From: a bacterium
GTDB taxonomy: Bacteria; Auribacterota; UBA3054
NCBI GenBank assembly: GCA_017963805.1
Contig: JAGCTE010000040.1
Span: 1-64,000, forward strand
Reading direction: 5' to 3'
DNA: 64,000 bases
Position numbers and translations under genes: made by a program. Below the pieces are notes generated by a model, which did no database searches, was not told where the DNA came from, and was given only the letters and a program-made list of their open reading frames with translations. Position 1 is the first letter of the stretch. Each line of letters opens with the position of its first letter. Below are positions 29,511-38,610 of the stretch, piece by piece.

Positions 29511-30485
29511 ATGGCCGAGATAATTCGCAACAGCTTCAGTTGGTCTTTCAGTCAGGCCAAGGATTTCTCGGCCTGCCCGCGCCGGTATTACTGGCAAAGG
29601 TACGGTTCCTGGGGCGGATGGGAGGACATGGCTCCCAAGGGAGTGAAAGCCGCCTACCGCCTCAAGCAGATGAAGAACCGCTTCGCGCTTTCCGGCATCG
29701 CGGTGGATCTCGCCGTGAAAGCGGCGATAAAGTCCGTTTCCCAGGGGAAAGAGACGACTTTGGAGGAAGCGCTCGATCTGGCCTCCGCTTATTTGAGAAA
29801 GGCCTGGATCGAACACATGGAGTCCCGCTGGCAGGCGAACCCGAAGCGTTACACCTGCATAAAGGAGATCTACTACGGGGAGTTTTCCCCCGACGACGCG
29901 GAAGCAAGGCTGATGTGGGCCGCGGGCATAAAGGAAAGAGTCGGGCTCTGCCTCGAGAATTTTTACGGGATGATATTGCCGAAGATAAGGCAGTATCTCG
30001 CGAAGGGGAGCCTGGTGGCTTTTTCCGAGACGGATTTTTTTGAGAAGGAAAGTTTCACGCTGGGCGGGATAAAGATCTACGCTTCGCCGGACACGGTGAT
30101 ACAGCTCGACGACAAGCTGGTCATCCTGGACTGGAAGACCGGGCGGCCGCGGCAGTTCTACGCCCACCAGATGGAAACTTACGGCTTGTGGGCGCAGTGC
30201 CGCCACGACGTGCCGGCCGACGAGATCGAGCTCGAATTGGTCTATCTGCCGGACGGGACGACGCAGAAGGTCCCTTACGGAGATGAGGAGGCGAAACAGA
30301 CTTTCGGCTACATAAAGGAGACCGTGGACGACATGAGCGACAAACTGAAAGACAGGGACATAGCGAGGAACGAACCGCTGAAAATGGCTTGTTTTGAGCA
30401 GACTGACAAACTGGAAGTGTGCGCCCACTGCAACTTCATGGAATTGTGCGACAGACGCTTCGCGCTTCACGCTTGCAAGAAATAA
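29511..30485 (+). CDS. Cas4/AddB-like PD-(D/E)XK nuclease with Fe-S cysteines
   Basis: 324 residues from the ATG at 29511 (a TTG at 29502 would add three). Four cysteines are spaced as in Fe-S nucleases: Cys22 (ACPRRYYWQR) near the start and Cys304, Cys307 and Cys313 (CAHCNFMELC) near the end. The catalytic core has VIQLDDKLVILDWKTGR (Asp207, Lys209), then a QMETYGLW helix. These features match Cas4 and the AddB/RecB-type exonucleases. No cas, recB or addA gene is nearby, so this looks like a stand-alone DNA-processing enzyme. Confidence 0.8.
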   Translation: MAEIIRNSFSWSFSQAKDFSACPRRYYWQRYGSWGGWEDMAPKGVKAAYRLKQMKNRFALSGIAVDLAVKAAIKSVSQGKETTLEEALDLASAYLRKAWIEHMESRWQANPKRYTCIKEIYYGEFSPDDAEARLMWAAGIKERVGLCLENFYGMILPKIRQYLAKGSLVAFSETDFFEKESFTLGGIKIYASPDTVIQLDDKLVILDWKTGRPRQFYAHQMETYGLWAQCRHDVPADEIELELVYLPDGTTQKVPYGDEEAKQTFGYIKETVDDMSDKLKDRDIARNEPLKMACFEQTDKLEVCAHCNFMELCDRRFALHACKK

Positions 30486-31436
30486 ATGGAAAAGGCTCCG
30501 AAAAAGAAAAGACGCAGCTTCATGAGCAGGCACCCCCGTATCCGCTCGGTCGTTTACGGGATCTACGCGCTTCTGTTCGCGCTCATAGGTATACTTCTCT
30601 TCCCCTTGGGTCTTATTCCCAGGAGGTGGACTTACAAGCTTGGGCGCTTTGTCGGGCTTCATGTCACGTATTACGCGATCAGGCGGAAATGTTTTTTGAA
30701 TCTTTTCTACGCTTACGAAGACCGGATGAACGCTAAGCGCGCCGAATATCTGACGAAGAAGATAGCTGTCAACCTTACCTACAGTTTCCTCGACTGCTTC
30801 TATCTCTGGATGTTCAAGTGGCGCTACAGGAAATACGACCCGGTGGAGGAGTGGAGCGACTGGGGGATCGTCAGCAAGAGCATGGAAGCGGGGCACGGCG
30901 TAGTGGTCGCCACGGCCCACTATCACTGCTTCGAAGTGATGCCGGTGCACTTCTGCTACACGCGCCAGGGTTTCGACGGGGGCGTGATAGCGCGCACTTT
31001 CCCCTCGCCTTTGGCGGTCAAGCTTTACACCTGGCTGAGGAAGCGCTACAACATCCTCTCTTTTTACAACGACGCGAAAAGCATAATAAGGACTCTTAAG
31101 CGAGGGCGCGTGGTGGGAGTTTTGCCGGATCTTTACGCCAAGAGGAAATACAAAGTCCCGACGACTTTCTACGGAAAGCCTACGACGACTTTCGACATTC
31201 ACTTCAGGGTGGCGGCCCTTTGCGACTGCCCGGTCGTGCCGGCATTTTTGATGCGCAAGAAAAGCTGCCCCTGGAAATACGGGCTGATGTTCTACGATCC
31301 CATTTATCTTTCGAAAAAGCCCAGCGAGGAGGAAGTCGACGCGAAGGTCCAGCAGCTTTCCTACGTTTTCGAATACCACATGCGCCGCTTCCCGACAGGC
31401 TGGATCTGGTTCCACAACAAATGGCGGATTTTCTAA
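30486..31436 (+). CDS. LpxL/HtrB-type lysophospholipid acyltransferase
   Basis: 316-residue membrane-associated acyltransferase, probably a lipid A late acyltransferase homologue. An N-terminal anchor (about 18-42) is followed by the HX4E catalytic motif in ATAHYHCFEVMP (about 145-152) and downstream VGVLPDLYAKRKYKVPTTFYGKP, which resembles the LpxL substrate block. The end has GWIWFHNKWR, typical of the family. It directly follows the nuclease (one-codon gap), and its presence supports a lipid A-bearing outer membrane. Confidence 0.85.
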   Translation: MEKAPKKKRRSFMSRHPRIRSVVYGIYALLFALIGILLFPLGLIPRRWTYKLGRFVGLHVTYYAIRRKCFLNLFYAYEDRMNAKRAEYLTKKIAVNLTYSFLDCFYLWMFKWRYRKYDPVEEWSDWGIVSKSMEAGHGVVVATAHYHCFEVMPVHFCYTRQGFDGGVIARTFPSPLAVKLYTWLRKRYNILSFYNDAKSIIRTLKRGRVVGVLPDLYAKRKYKVPTTFYGKPTTTFDIHFRVAALCDCPVVPAFLMRKKSCPWKYGLMFYDPIYLSKKPSEEEVDAKVQQLSYVFEYHMRRFPTGWIWFHNKWRIF

Positions 31437-31452
31437 ACAAGGACGACTTTTT

Positions 31453-32532
31453 ATGGCTAAAGACGATTCTATAGCGGTCTGCGTAATGGCCGGCGGAATA
31501 GGGGAGAGGTTCTGGCCTCTCTCGAGAACGATGCGCCCCAAGCAGCTTCTCGCCATAACGGGCGAGAAAACGATGCTGAGGGAAACTATAGCGCGCCATG
31601 CCGGGATCTCGGACAACGGGAACGTTTACGTTATCACTACCAAGGAGCAAAGCGAGCTCATCAAAAAGGAGCTTCCGGAGATCCCCGGGAAGAACGTCAT
31701 ACCGGAGCCCTGCGGACGCAATACCGCCCCCTGCGTGGCCTTGGGCGCGGCGCTTCTCTTCGCCAAGGATAAGGAGTCCGTCATGGTCGTCGTTTCGTCC
31801 GACCACCACATCCCCGATGCCGAAGCGTACCGTCAGACGATCTTTGACGCGATATCTTTGGCGCGCCAGGAACACGCCCTCGTCACGATAGGCGTGGTGC
31901 CGCGCTACCCCGAGACAGGCTACGGCTACATCGAAGGGAAGACCGAGATAAGTTATCCCGGAAAAACAAAGGGTCTTCGTGTCACGCGCTTTTTGGAGAA
32001 ACCGCCCCTTGAGGTCGCCGAAGTTTTGTACAGGACGCCTGGCGTTTTCTGGAACGCCGGCATGTTCGTTTTCCGCGCCGCGGACATCCTCGACGCTTTC
32101 GCGCGCTATATGCCGGAGAGCAACGCCGAGCTCGGGGAAATAATCAAAAAGGCCGGGACTCCGGACGAGCGCGCCGCGATCGAGAACTACTACCGCGTCG
32201 TCGAAAAGATCTCGATAGACAACGCCGTCCTTGAGAAGGCCGGCAACGTCGCCGTTTTGGCCGCGGAGTTCCAGTGGAACGACGTGGGAAGCTGGACTTC
32301 CGCTTCCGCGCACTGGCCGGAAGACGGGAAGGGCAACCGATTGAAAGGCGAGATCAAACTCCTCGAATGCGAGAACTGCATCGTCGGCAACTACCATGAG
32401 GGCCTGGTGGGAGTGATAGGCCTTAAAGACGTGGTGGTGATAAGGACGGACGACGCGACCCTAGTCTGCGCCAAGGACAAGGTCCAGGACGTCAAGAAAC
32501 TTTTAACCGGGCTCGATGAGAAATACAGGTAA
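31453..32532 (+). CDS. manC: Mannose-1-phosphate guanylyltransferase
   Basis: 359-residue nucleotidyltransferase making GDP-mannose from mannose-1-phosphate and GTP. The GT-A fold starts with CVMAGGIGERFWPLSRTMRPKQLL and has PCGRNTAPCVALGA, GYGYIEGK, FLEKPP, NAGMFVFR and EFQWNDVGSW, all matching the family. It has the shorter single-function form without the C-terminal phosphomannose isomerase domain. It is preceded by AAGGA and overlaps ruvX by one base. Confidence 0.94.
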   Translation: MAKDDSIAVCVMAGGIGERFWPLSRTMRPKQLLAITGEKTMLRETIARHAGISDNGNVYVITTKEQSELIKKELPEIPGKNVIPEPCGRNTAPCVALGAALLFAKDKESVMVVVSSDHHIPDAEAYRQTIFDAISLARQEHALVTIGVVPRYPETGYGYIEGKTEISYPGKTKGLRVTRFLEKPPLEVAEVLYRTPGVFWNAGMFVFRAADILDAFARYMPESNAELGEIIKKAGTPDERAAIENYYRVVEKISIDNAVLEKAGNVAVLAAEFQWNDVGSWTSASAHWPEDGKGNRLKGEIKLLECENCIVGNYHEGLVGVIGLKDVVVIRTDDATLVCAKDKVQDVKKLLTGLDEKYR

Positions 32533-32990
32533 TGCGGATCTTAGCCGTTGACATAGGAAGCGTAAGGACCGGACTCGCCGTCTCGGACCCGCTTGGAATG
32601 ACGGCCCAGCCGCTGCCGACCATAGAGGGCGGCGGAGCGAAGGTCAACGCCAAAAGCGTCGTGGAAGTGGTGAAGAAATACGCCGCGGAAAAAGACGAGG
32701 CGCGCCGGATAGGGACGGTCGTTTTGGGGAATCCCATCATGCTGAACGGCAAGAAGAGCGAGAGAAGCCTGATTTCGGAAGAATGCGCCAGGCTGCTTGA
32801 AGAATACCTTAGGCAGCAGGTCGCTTACCCTGTGGAAGTCATATTAAAGGACGAGCGGCTGACATCCGTCGCCGCGGAAAGATGCATGCTGAGTTTGGAT
32901 GCCAGCCGCAAGGTCAGGAAAGAGAAAAAAGACCAGCTGGCGGCCCAGCTAATTTTGGAAAACTACCTGGAGACAAGACGCCGTGCCTAA
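32532..32990 (+). CDS. ruvX: Putative pre-16S rRNA nuclease / Holliday junction resolvase YqgF
   Basis: 152-residue RNase H-like fold protein needed for 16S rRNA 5' maturation in E. coli and proposed as a resolvase. It has ILAVDIGSVRTGLAVSDPLG at the N terminus, VVLGNPIMLNGKKSERS in the middle and VILKDERLTSVAAERCM, then the DQLAAQLILENYLE ending. Catalytic acids are in the first and third motifs. It overlaps the small gene after it by eight bases. Confidence 0.92.
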   Translation: MRILAVDIGSVRTGLAVSDPLGMTAQPLPTIEGGGAKVNAKSVVEVVKKYAAEKDEARRIGTVVLGNPIMLNGKKSERSLISEECARLLEEYLRQQVAYPVEVILKDERLTSVAAERCMLSLDASRKVRKEKKDQLAAQLILENYLETRRRA

Positions 32991-33435
32991 AAGATTGAAG
33001 ATCCTTATAGTCCTTTTGACGCTGCTAATAGGCGGCTGCATGCTGCCGAGGATGTTCGTGGCGGCCTTCATTCCGTTCCAGAGGCTGATGATCTGGAGCG
33101 CGGCGATGGGAGCCCGCTACGGCGCGCCTTTGGTAATGCTTTTGGTGGACGCCTCGCCGGAAGCCGAGCCGTACAAAGTCCAAGGAGAATTTCCGGAACC
33201 CTATCTTGCGGACGAGCCGGCTACTCCCGAATTCCTGGCTCAAAGGGAAGATCTTGTGAAAGTCTACATTTTCAGGGGCGAAAACTTGAGCGAGGAGCGC
33301 TACAGAAAGATACTGCTTGACGCCGCGATGAACGGGCAAACGCTTTGCGCCGTGCCTTTGGCGGCTGAAGATATCCCCCGCGTAAAAGAAACGCTTGCTC
33401 AAAACGGCGTCGAACTTGAGGAGGGCGAACTGTGA
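32983..33435 (+). CDS. Predicted small lipoprotein or membrane protein, unknown function
   Basis: 150 residues, starting at a GTG that overlaps ruvX by eight bases. The signal-like N terminus ends in the lipobox IGGC (Cys19), followed by a second hydrophobic stretch (about 25-52). The C-terminal ~65 residues (VKVYIFRGENLSEERYRKILLDAA...) look like a small alpha/beta domain. I do not recognise a family. It overlaps the next gene by four bases, so the two are probably made together. Confidence 0.7.
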   Translation: MPKRLKILIVLLTLLIGGCMLPRMFVAAFIPFQRLMIWSAAMGARYGAPLVMLLVDASPEAEPYKVQGEFPEPYLADEPATPEFLAQREDLVKVYIFRGENLSEERYRKILLDAAMNGQTLCAVPLAAEDIPRVKETLAQNGVELEEGEL

Positions 33436-34442
33436 AATTTTTCTTTTTCCTAGTTGTTCTGGCTTTGCTGGGAATCTTTTTGGCCTACAGATATCAGGAG
33501 GCGCACCCTGAAAAACAGGGGATCTTCAGTTACGATCTGAAGGAGAAGGAAAAAGAAAGCACCATCACTCCTCCTTCCGTTTACCGCGTGCTCGAGGCAA
33601 ATTCGGCGGACCGCTTCATCGTGCTCCGCAACAACGTGGAGACCCAGAATTTCCACCTGGTCGGCCTGATCGGGATCCCCTCTGACGGGAAAGACGTTTT
33701 CGAGTGCGGGAAAAGCGCGGAGGAGCTGAAAGCTCTGAGCGCCAAAGGGCTCGCTTTCGCCAAAGACCTTGTGGTCGGCAGGTCCGACCTCCACGTCAGG
33801 GAAAGGAACAGGGAGCACAAAGGGGAAACGCTCTTAGTTGAAGGCGACATCCTTTTGACAAACGGCGTTTCCCTGTCGGAACTGGTCATCAAAAACGGCT
33901 ACGCCAAGAGCGACCCGGACGCCGTGACGGATTACGAGGGTTTTGAAAAGGAGGCCAGGCGGAAAGAAAAAGGCGTTTGGTCCAATTCCGTTCCCTTGAA
34001 AGACCGCTTCAAGGTATCCTCGAGCATAAGGCAGAAGGGTTTGACCAGGGACAGTCACGCCCAGCAGGCCTCAATGACCAAGGATATCCTTGAAACGGTC
34101 GCCAGCGAGGAACGCTGCGTCACGGTCGATCTCGACATTTTCGTCAAGCCTCCCATGACCAGGAGCTACGAGCTTATGGTCATATGCGACTACGGCATGG
34201 ACGAAATTATGGGAGCCGACGAGGGCGGGGAGAAGAGGGTCCAAAAAGACACGGAACACACCAAGGAAATCCTGAAGCTGACGACCTTAACGACCAATCT
34301 CAGCCTGAGGTCCTCCGCTTTCGAAATGAGCAAGATCACAAAGGGCGGACGCACTTTCAGGCAAGGCATCTTTTGCTCTTCCTGCGTGTTAAGAGTCTTT
34401 TTGGAGGGCGAGGAGATCCACTTTGACGAGGGCAAATTTTAA
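33432..34442 (+). CDS. SNase-like (thermonuclease-fold) secreted protein with altered active site
   Basis: 336 residues with an N-terminal membrane anchor or signal (1-20). Residues about 58-185 resemble a staphylococcal nuclease domain: FHLVGLIGIPSD in the place of the usual RLIGIDAPE, LVEGDILLTNGVSLSELVIKNGYA, and FEKEARRKEKGVWSN, the family ending. The canonical catalytic arginine in YGRTLA is not visible (here HKGETLL), so activity is doubtful. The last ~130 residues are not recognised and contain cysteines. Domain call is by eye. Confidence 0.6.
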   Translation: MKFFFFLVVLALLGIFLAYRYQEAHPEKQGIFSYDLKEKEKESTITPPSVYRVLEANSADRFIVLRNNVETQNFHLVGLIGIPSDGKDVFECGKSAEELKALSAKGLAFAKDLVVGRSDLHVRERNREHKGETLLVEGDILLTNGVSLSELVIKNGYAKSDPDAVTDYEGFEKEARRKEKGVWSNSVPLKDRFKVSSSIRQKGLTRDSHAQQASMTKDILETVASEERCVTVDLDIFVKPPMTRSYELMVICDYGMDEIMGADEGGEKRVQKDTEHTKEILKLTTLTTNLSLRSSAFEMSKITKGGRTFRQGIFCSSCVLRVFLEGEEIHFDEGKF

Positions 34443-34502
34443 CTGTTTCAAAAAAGTAAATGGCCAATATTCTTTCCACCATTTTTTTTGAATCTTTCAG
34501 TA

Positions 34503-34511
34503 TGTTAAAAT
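34503..34511 (+). promoter_or_regulatory. Extended -10 box ahead of the giant GspK-like gene
   Basis: TGTTAAAAT ends four bases before the ATG at 34516 and seven before the ATG at 34519. No Shine-Dalgarno sequence is seen. Transcription would begin at the second ATG, so a leaderless mRNA is likely. The -35 region is only a T-run. The intergenic region 34443-34515 holds nothing else. Confidence 0.45.
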
Positions 34512-34515
34512 AGTT

Positions 34516-37500
34516 ATGATGAATGGGACGAATATCAAAATTACGAGACCTGCCGGCGTGGCGCTCCTGGCGGTCCTGACGATCCTGACGGTCCTCTCCC
34601 TTTTGGCCGGCAGCTTCGCGGTGTCGATCTCGATCGACGAGAACGCCTCCCGCCAGACTCAGGCTGAGCTTGGCTTGCGCATGCTTTACCAGAGCGGCGC
34701 CGCCCACGTCAAATCCGCGCTTATGAGCGCCGCCATGACGGAAACGAAAAGCCCGGGCGAGATGCTCTCGCAGACGAAAGCCCTCCAGCCGGCGACCAAA
34801 GACGGCTTCGGCCCCTGGGTGTACGTTAAGAACGAGAACGGCGACGCCATCGGACGCTACCGCGTCAAAGTCGAGGACGAAGCCGCCAAGCTCAATATCA
34901 ACAAAGCCTTCCTGACCGAGAAATCCCAGGGTTCCGGCTGGGACACCGGCGAAGTTTCCATCCCCGACGCCCTGGGTGTCACGGTCGCCACGGCCAAGGA
35001 CCTCCTCAAGTACAAATACGGCCTGAACAATGTGCCCGGCGACAGGGGAGACGACGACCAGAACAACGCCCTTTTGATGACGGACGGCCTTGACAACAAC
35101 GCCAACGGCGTCGTAGACGAGTACGACGAAGGCGTCAACGATCCCGGCGAATACCTGCCGAGCCGCCCGAGAGGCGACGACCGCGCTTTCTCCACTTTGC
35201 GCGAAGTGATGCCCTTTTTGCTTACCTCCGACAACTTCAAGAAGCTTTCCGAAGCCAGCCAGGAACGCGCGGTCAGGGAGCTTTACAAGAGGGCGACGCT
35301 CTATTCCACCGACATGCCGGGCAGCTCGACGCTTCCCAACGACCTGCCGTCCGAGATCAACAGTATCACCGGCTCGGAACTGAGGAAGCGCCTCAACTCT
35401 ATGCCGAATCCCGTCGAGGGCCAGTCGAGGGCGAGAAACCAGCTGGCGGCCAACATGATCGACTACCGCGACGAGAACCACGTCATGACGACTTTGGGCA
35501 GCGACATCTACGGCGCGGAAGCCATCTGCTTCAACGAAGTTTTGGCGAACGAAGACTCCATCACCTTCTGGGTCAGGGACTCTTCCGCGACAGACGGCCT
35601 TGTCAGGGACTGGGTGAAGCCCAGATACTGGGAAGACCAGTACGATTCCAGGGACAACAGCCGCCTTCTGCACTGCCCCCTGTGGTACTACTGCTGCATA
35701 ACCGACAAGGTCATCAACAACAAGCTTTTCTGGCACCATTCCATCAGGATGAACAACACCTGGAAAGTCATCAATTCAGGCAACTCATCCAAGGGACACA
35801 TCAACATCAGCAACGGTTCCTTCGGCCTGCCGGACGGCCCCGGCGAAGCCCAGTCCTCCGCCAACCCGCGCTTCTTGAACTGCGACGGCGACGCCTGGGG
35901 CGGCAGCAGCCCGAGCCAGAGCTACCGCGACACCTACGTAAAGCTCATAAGCATGATGAGCAAGCGCGGCAAAACGGAAAGCGGCGCGGTCAGGTTCGAC
36001 GACAACATGTTCAAAAACATGTACGTCGTCATCTGGGCCTGGCGCGGCAACAAGCAGCTCGGCCAGTTCAAAGTCACTTCCTCTTCCAAAAGCGGCAACA
36101 TAAAGTTCAGCACCTCGGAAGTCGATTCAGGCAGATCCCTTAACTCCATCTGCCAGGCCGAGGGCATCACCAACGGCCAGTCCCTGGCCGTAAGCTTCCT
36201 GGCCTGGTCGCAGGGCATTTCCGCCATTCTCCCGAAAGTCAACTGGTACCACTGCGTCAGAAGACCGGACGGCGCCGGGCGCTACTACAAGGTTATGATC
36301 ACCAACGACCCGGTCGACTCCTTCAAAGGCTACAACTGCCGCACGCTCGGAGTCACCGGCAACGCCAGCAACGAGCACACGATCCTTGAGGATGACAAGG
36401 CCTGGGAATACAAGGACGGCAAGCCTCAGAAAGTCGACGCCACCGGCTGGATGGACATCATCGTCAAGTCGTCCGAGAAGGTCAATCACAGCACCAAGCA
36501 GTACCAATCCCTCGGCTACCTAAGGCTGATCGCCCCGGAAGTCGTCGAGATGTACAACGCCTCCGAAACGGCGGTCTCCCTCGCGAACTGGAAGGTCGTC
36601 TGCAACACCGGCACCTTGGCGACCGAGATCGGCAACATCAGAAGAACGACCTACTACGACAACAAGGCCGGCGGACGCATCGTGGACGACAACCCCGCGG
36701 TCATGCCGAGAAACCACTTCTATCTCGTCAACGACGCCGAGCTTTTCGACATGCGTTACGGCAACGGCGACATGCTCTGGGGCTCCGCCGCCACCGAAAG
36801 GATCCCGGTCTTCGAGATGGACTCCAAGCACTGGGGCATCTCTTTCAAATTAAAGAAAGTGACGCACGGCGACACGGAATACTATTACTACATTGACAGC
36901 GGTCAGACGGTCCTCGACAAGAAGCTGTTCCAGGGCGAATCCATCCGCCTCATCTACAAAGGCGAAGAGGACAACCCGAGATCCTGGCACGGCCGCATCT
37001 TCCCGCTGCTTTGGTGGGAAGACGAGGACGGCAAGCGCATCAGAGTCTGGAACGAGTACGCCCGCTACAACGTCAACACGCCTCCCGTCAAGAACTGCGA
37101 AGTCATGTTCCTCGGCCTGCCGGCCCGCGGCGGCATCGTCTCCCTGACTTTGAAGAATGAGTACAACCAGGTCACGGCCCGTACCGTCGAATACGGTTCG
37201 GTCGACGTCAAGGAAAAAGGCTACAGCACCGAGAAAGAGGATCCGACCCACTACAAATGGATCAAGCGCGCCAACCCGACCATAGGCGGGACCGAGGATC
37301 TGGCCCTCAACACCGTCATGCGCGCCAAGAAGAATCGTCCGACCTGGATCAAGAATGGACCTTTCGGCAGCGTTGCCGAAATGGGCATGGTAAGGACCGC
37401 CAGAGACTTTGAGAACTTAGGCTCCGCCGGCGGCGAAGCGAGCGGCAAGATGAAAGTTGCGACGCTTGCCGACTACTTCTGCACCGGATCGCTGCGTTTG

Positions 37501-38610
37501 AACGCCGTGGACGGCAACGTCGAAGTCAAGGGCTGGGAACCCAGCAAATTCGAAGTCGAGAGATATGACGCGGCCTCGATCTCGGCTAAGGACGCGAAGT
37601 GGGAAGTCGACCAGTGGAAAGGCCATACGCTCCGCTATCTCACCGGCCCGATGCGCGGCGAGACCTTCGCCATCCACGGCAACACGGCCAGCAGCCTTAA
37701 GCTTGTCGCCGAGGACAACCGCAACAGCCCGAGATCCGTTCCCCAGCGCCTCATAAACAAGCCCAACAAAGGCGACGAATTCACAGTGGGCCCCGGATAT
37801 CTGACGCCCGTGTGCTACACCAGGAAAGCCAACCAGGAAGGCGAATGGGTCTGGCACGACGCCATTCCCGTCAAGGGAACGTACAACCTTTACGTTTACG
37901 GCCTGAACGACGCCATTTCCACGACGGAATTCCTCGAGGAGAACTACAACGCGAGCCTTGACGTCGATCTCTGGAACTACACTACCGGCGACTGGGACAA
38001 TCTCTGCAAACGCAAAAAATACAACAAGGAAGACAGCTTCCTGGCCGGCAAGATCACGCCTGACCACATCTCCGTCAACGGCGACATCAAGATGCGCCTG
38101 ACGCCGCACGACGTCATCGACACGACGAAGGCGTACGCGGAAGCGGCCGCCAGAGGCGAGATCAACCAGCCTTACCGTTCCGGCTACGCCTGGTTCAACT
38201 ACGTCATGATAAGCCCTGTGCCGGTCGTTGGCAGGATCAATTTCAACACGGCCACCAAGGAGCTTCTTGCCGCGCTGCCGGGCATCACGCCGGTCCTTGC
38301 CAACAACATCGCGGAAGGCCTGGACGAGAACGGCAAGCCGACGCTTAAGCCCTACAAGACGCCCAGCGACATCCTTAAAGTCAAAGGCATGAAGCTCGGC
38401 AACTACAGGCGCTTCGCCAACCTCGTCTGCATCGACTCTTACGTTTACACCGCGAAGATCGAGGCCGAGCTCTTCGACGACGTGGACCACGACGGCGTCT
38501 ACACGCCCGAGGTCGACCACCAGAGCGCCAACGGCTTGAGGCACTATATCCTGAAGAGCAACCCCGGCTCCGACATCGAGCACTGCATTGAAGAACTGGA
38601 GGAATTCTAA
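34516..38610 (+). CDS. Giant GspK-like minor pseudopilin with split lamin-tail domain
   Basis: 1364 residues, about four times the length of E. coli GspK. The N terminus (RPAGVALLAVLTILTVLSLL) is a prepilin-type segment cleaved after Gly and lacks Glu5, as GspK does. A calcium-loop-like stretch at 190-202 (DGLDNNANGVVDE) follows. A lamin-tail-like start (ICFNEVLAN, 337-345) is separated by ~330 residues from its matching half (VEMYNASETAVSLANWKV, about 677-694). The C terminus has a helix-hairpin-helix block (GRINFNTATKELLAALPGI, from 1239) and another DxDxDG-like loop (DDVDHDG). It may start at ATG 34516 or 34519. trxA overlaps its stop by one base. Confidence 0.75.
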   Translation: MMNGTNIKITRPAGVALLAVLTILTVLSLLAGSFAVSISIDENASRQTQAELGLRMLYQSGAAHVKSALMSAAMTETKSPGEMLSQTKALQPATKDGFGPWVYVKNENGDAIGRYRVKVEDEAAKLNINKAFLTEKSQGSGWDTGEVSIPDALGVTVATAKDLLKYKYGLNNVPGDRGDDDQNNALLMTDGLDNNANGVVDEYDEGVNDPGEYLPSRPRGDDRAFSTLREVMPFLLTSDNFKKLSEASQERAVRELYKRATLYSTDMPGSSTLPNDLPSEINSITGSELRKRLNSMPNPVEGQSRARNQLAANMIDYRDENHVMTTLGSDIYGAEAICFNEVLANEDSITFWVRDSSATDGLVRDWVKPRYWEDQYDSRDNSRLLHCPLWYYCCITDKVINNKLFWHHSIRMNNTWKVINSGNSSKGHINISNGSFGLPDGPGEAQSSANPRFLNCDGDAWGGSSPSQSYRDTYVKLISMMSKRGKTESGAVRFDDNMFKNMYVVIWAWRGNKQLGQFKVTSSSKSGNIKFSTSEVDSGRSLNSICQAEGITNGQSLAVSFLAWSQGISAILPKVNWYHCVRRPDGAGRYYKVMITNDPVDSFKGYNCRTLGVTGNASNEHTILEDDKAWEYKDGKPQKVDATGWMDIIVKSSEKVNHSTKQYQSLGYLRLIAPEVVEMYNASETAVSLANWKVVCNTGTLATEIGNIRRTTYYDNKAGGRIVDDNPAVMPRNHFYLVNDAELFDMRYGNGDMLWGSAATERIPVFEMDSKHWGISFKLKKVTHGDTEYYYYIDSGQTVLDKKLFQGESIRLIYKGEEDNPRSWHGRIFPLLWWEDEDGKRIRVWNEYARYNVNTPPVKNCEVMFLGLPARGGIVSLTLKNEYNQVTARTVEYGSVDVKEKGYSTEKEDPTHYKWIKRANPTIGGTEDLALNTVMRAKKNRPTWIKNGPFGSVAEMGMVRTARDFENLGSAGGEASGKMKVATLADYFCTGSLRLNAVDGNVEVKGWEPSKFEVERYDAASISAKDAKWEVDQWKGHTLRYLTGPMRGETFAIHGNTASSLKLVAEDNRNSPRSVPQRLINKPNKGDEFTVGPGYLTPVCYTRKANQEGEWVWHDAIPVKGTYNLYVYGLNDAISTTEFLEENYNASLDVDLWNYTTGDWDNLCKRKKYNKEDSFLAGKITPDHISVNGDIKMRLTPHDVIDTTKAYAEAAARGEINQPYRSGYAWFNYVMISPVPVVGRINFNTATKELLAALPGITPVLANNIAEGLDENGKPTLKPYKTPSDILKVKGMKLGNYRRFANLVCIDSYVYTAKIEAELFDDVDHDGVYTPEVDHQSANGLRHYILKSNPGSDIEHCIEELEEF

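Noticed and set aside
29511-30485. Part of a CRISPR-Cas locus because of the Cas4-like protein
   Set aside because: No repeats, cas1 or cas2 are in the window.
29253-31616. A long open frame on the - strand antisense to the channel, nuclease and acyltransferase genes
   Set aside because: It lies fully opposite three recognisable genes, has no family match and reflects the codon bias of the + strand genes.
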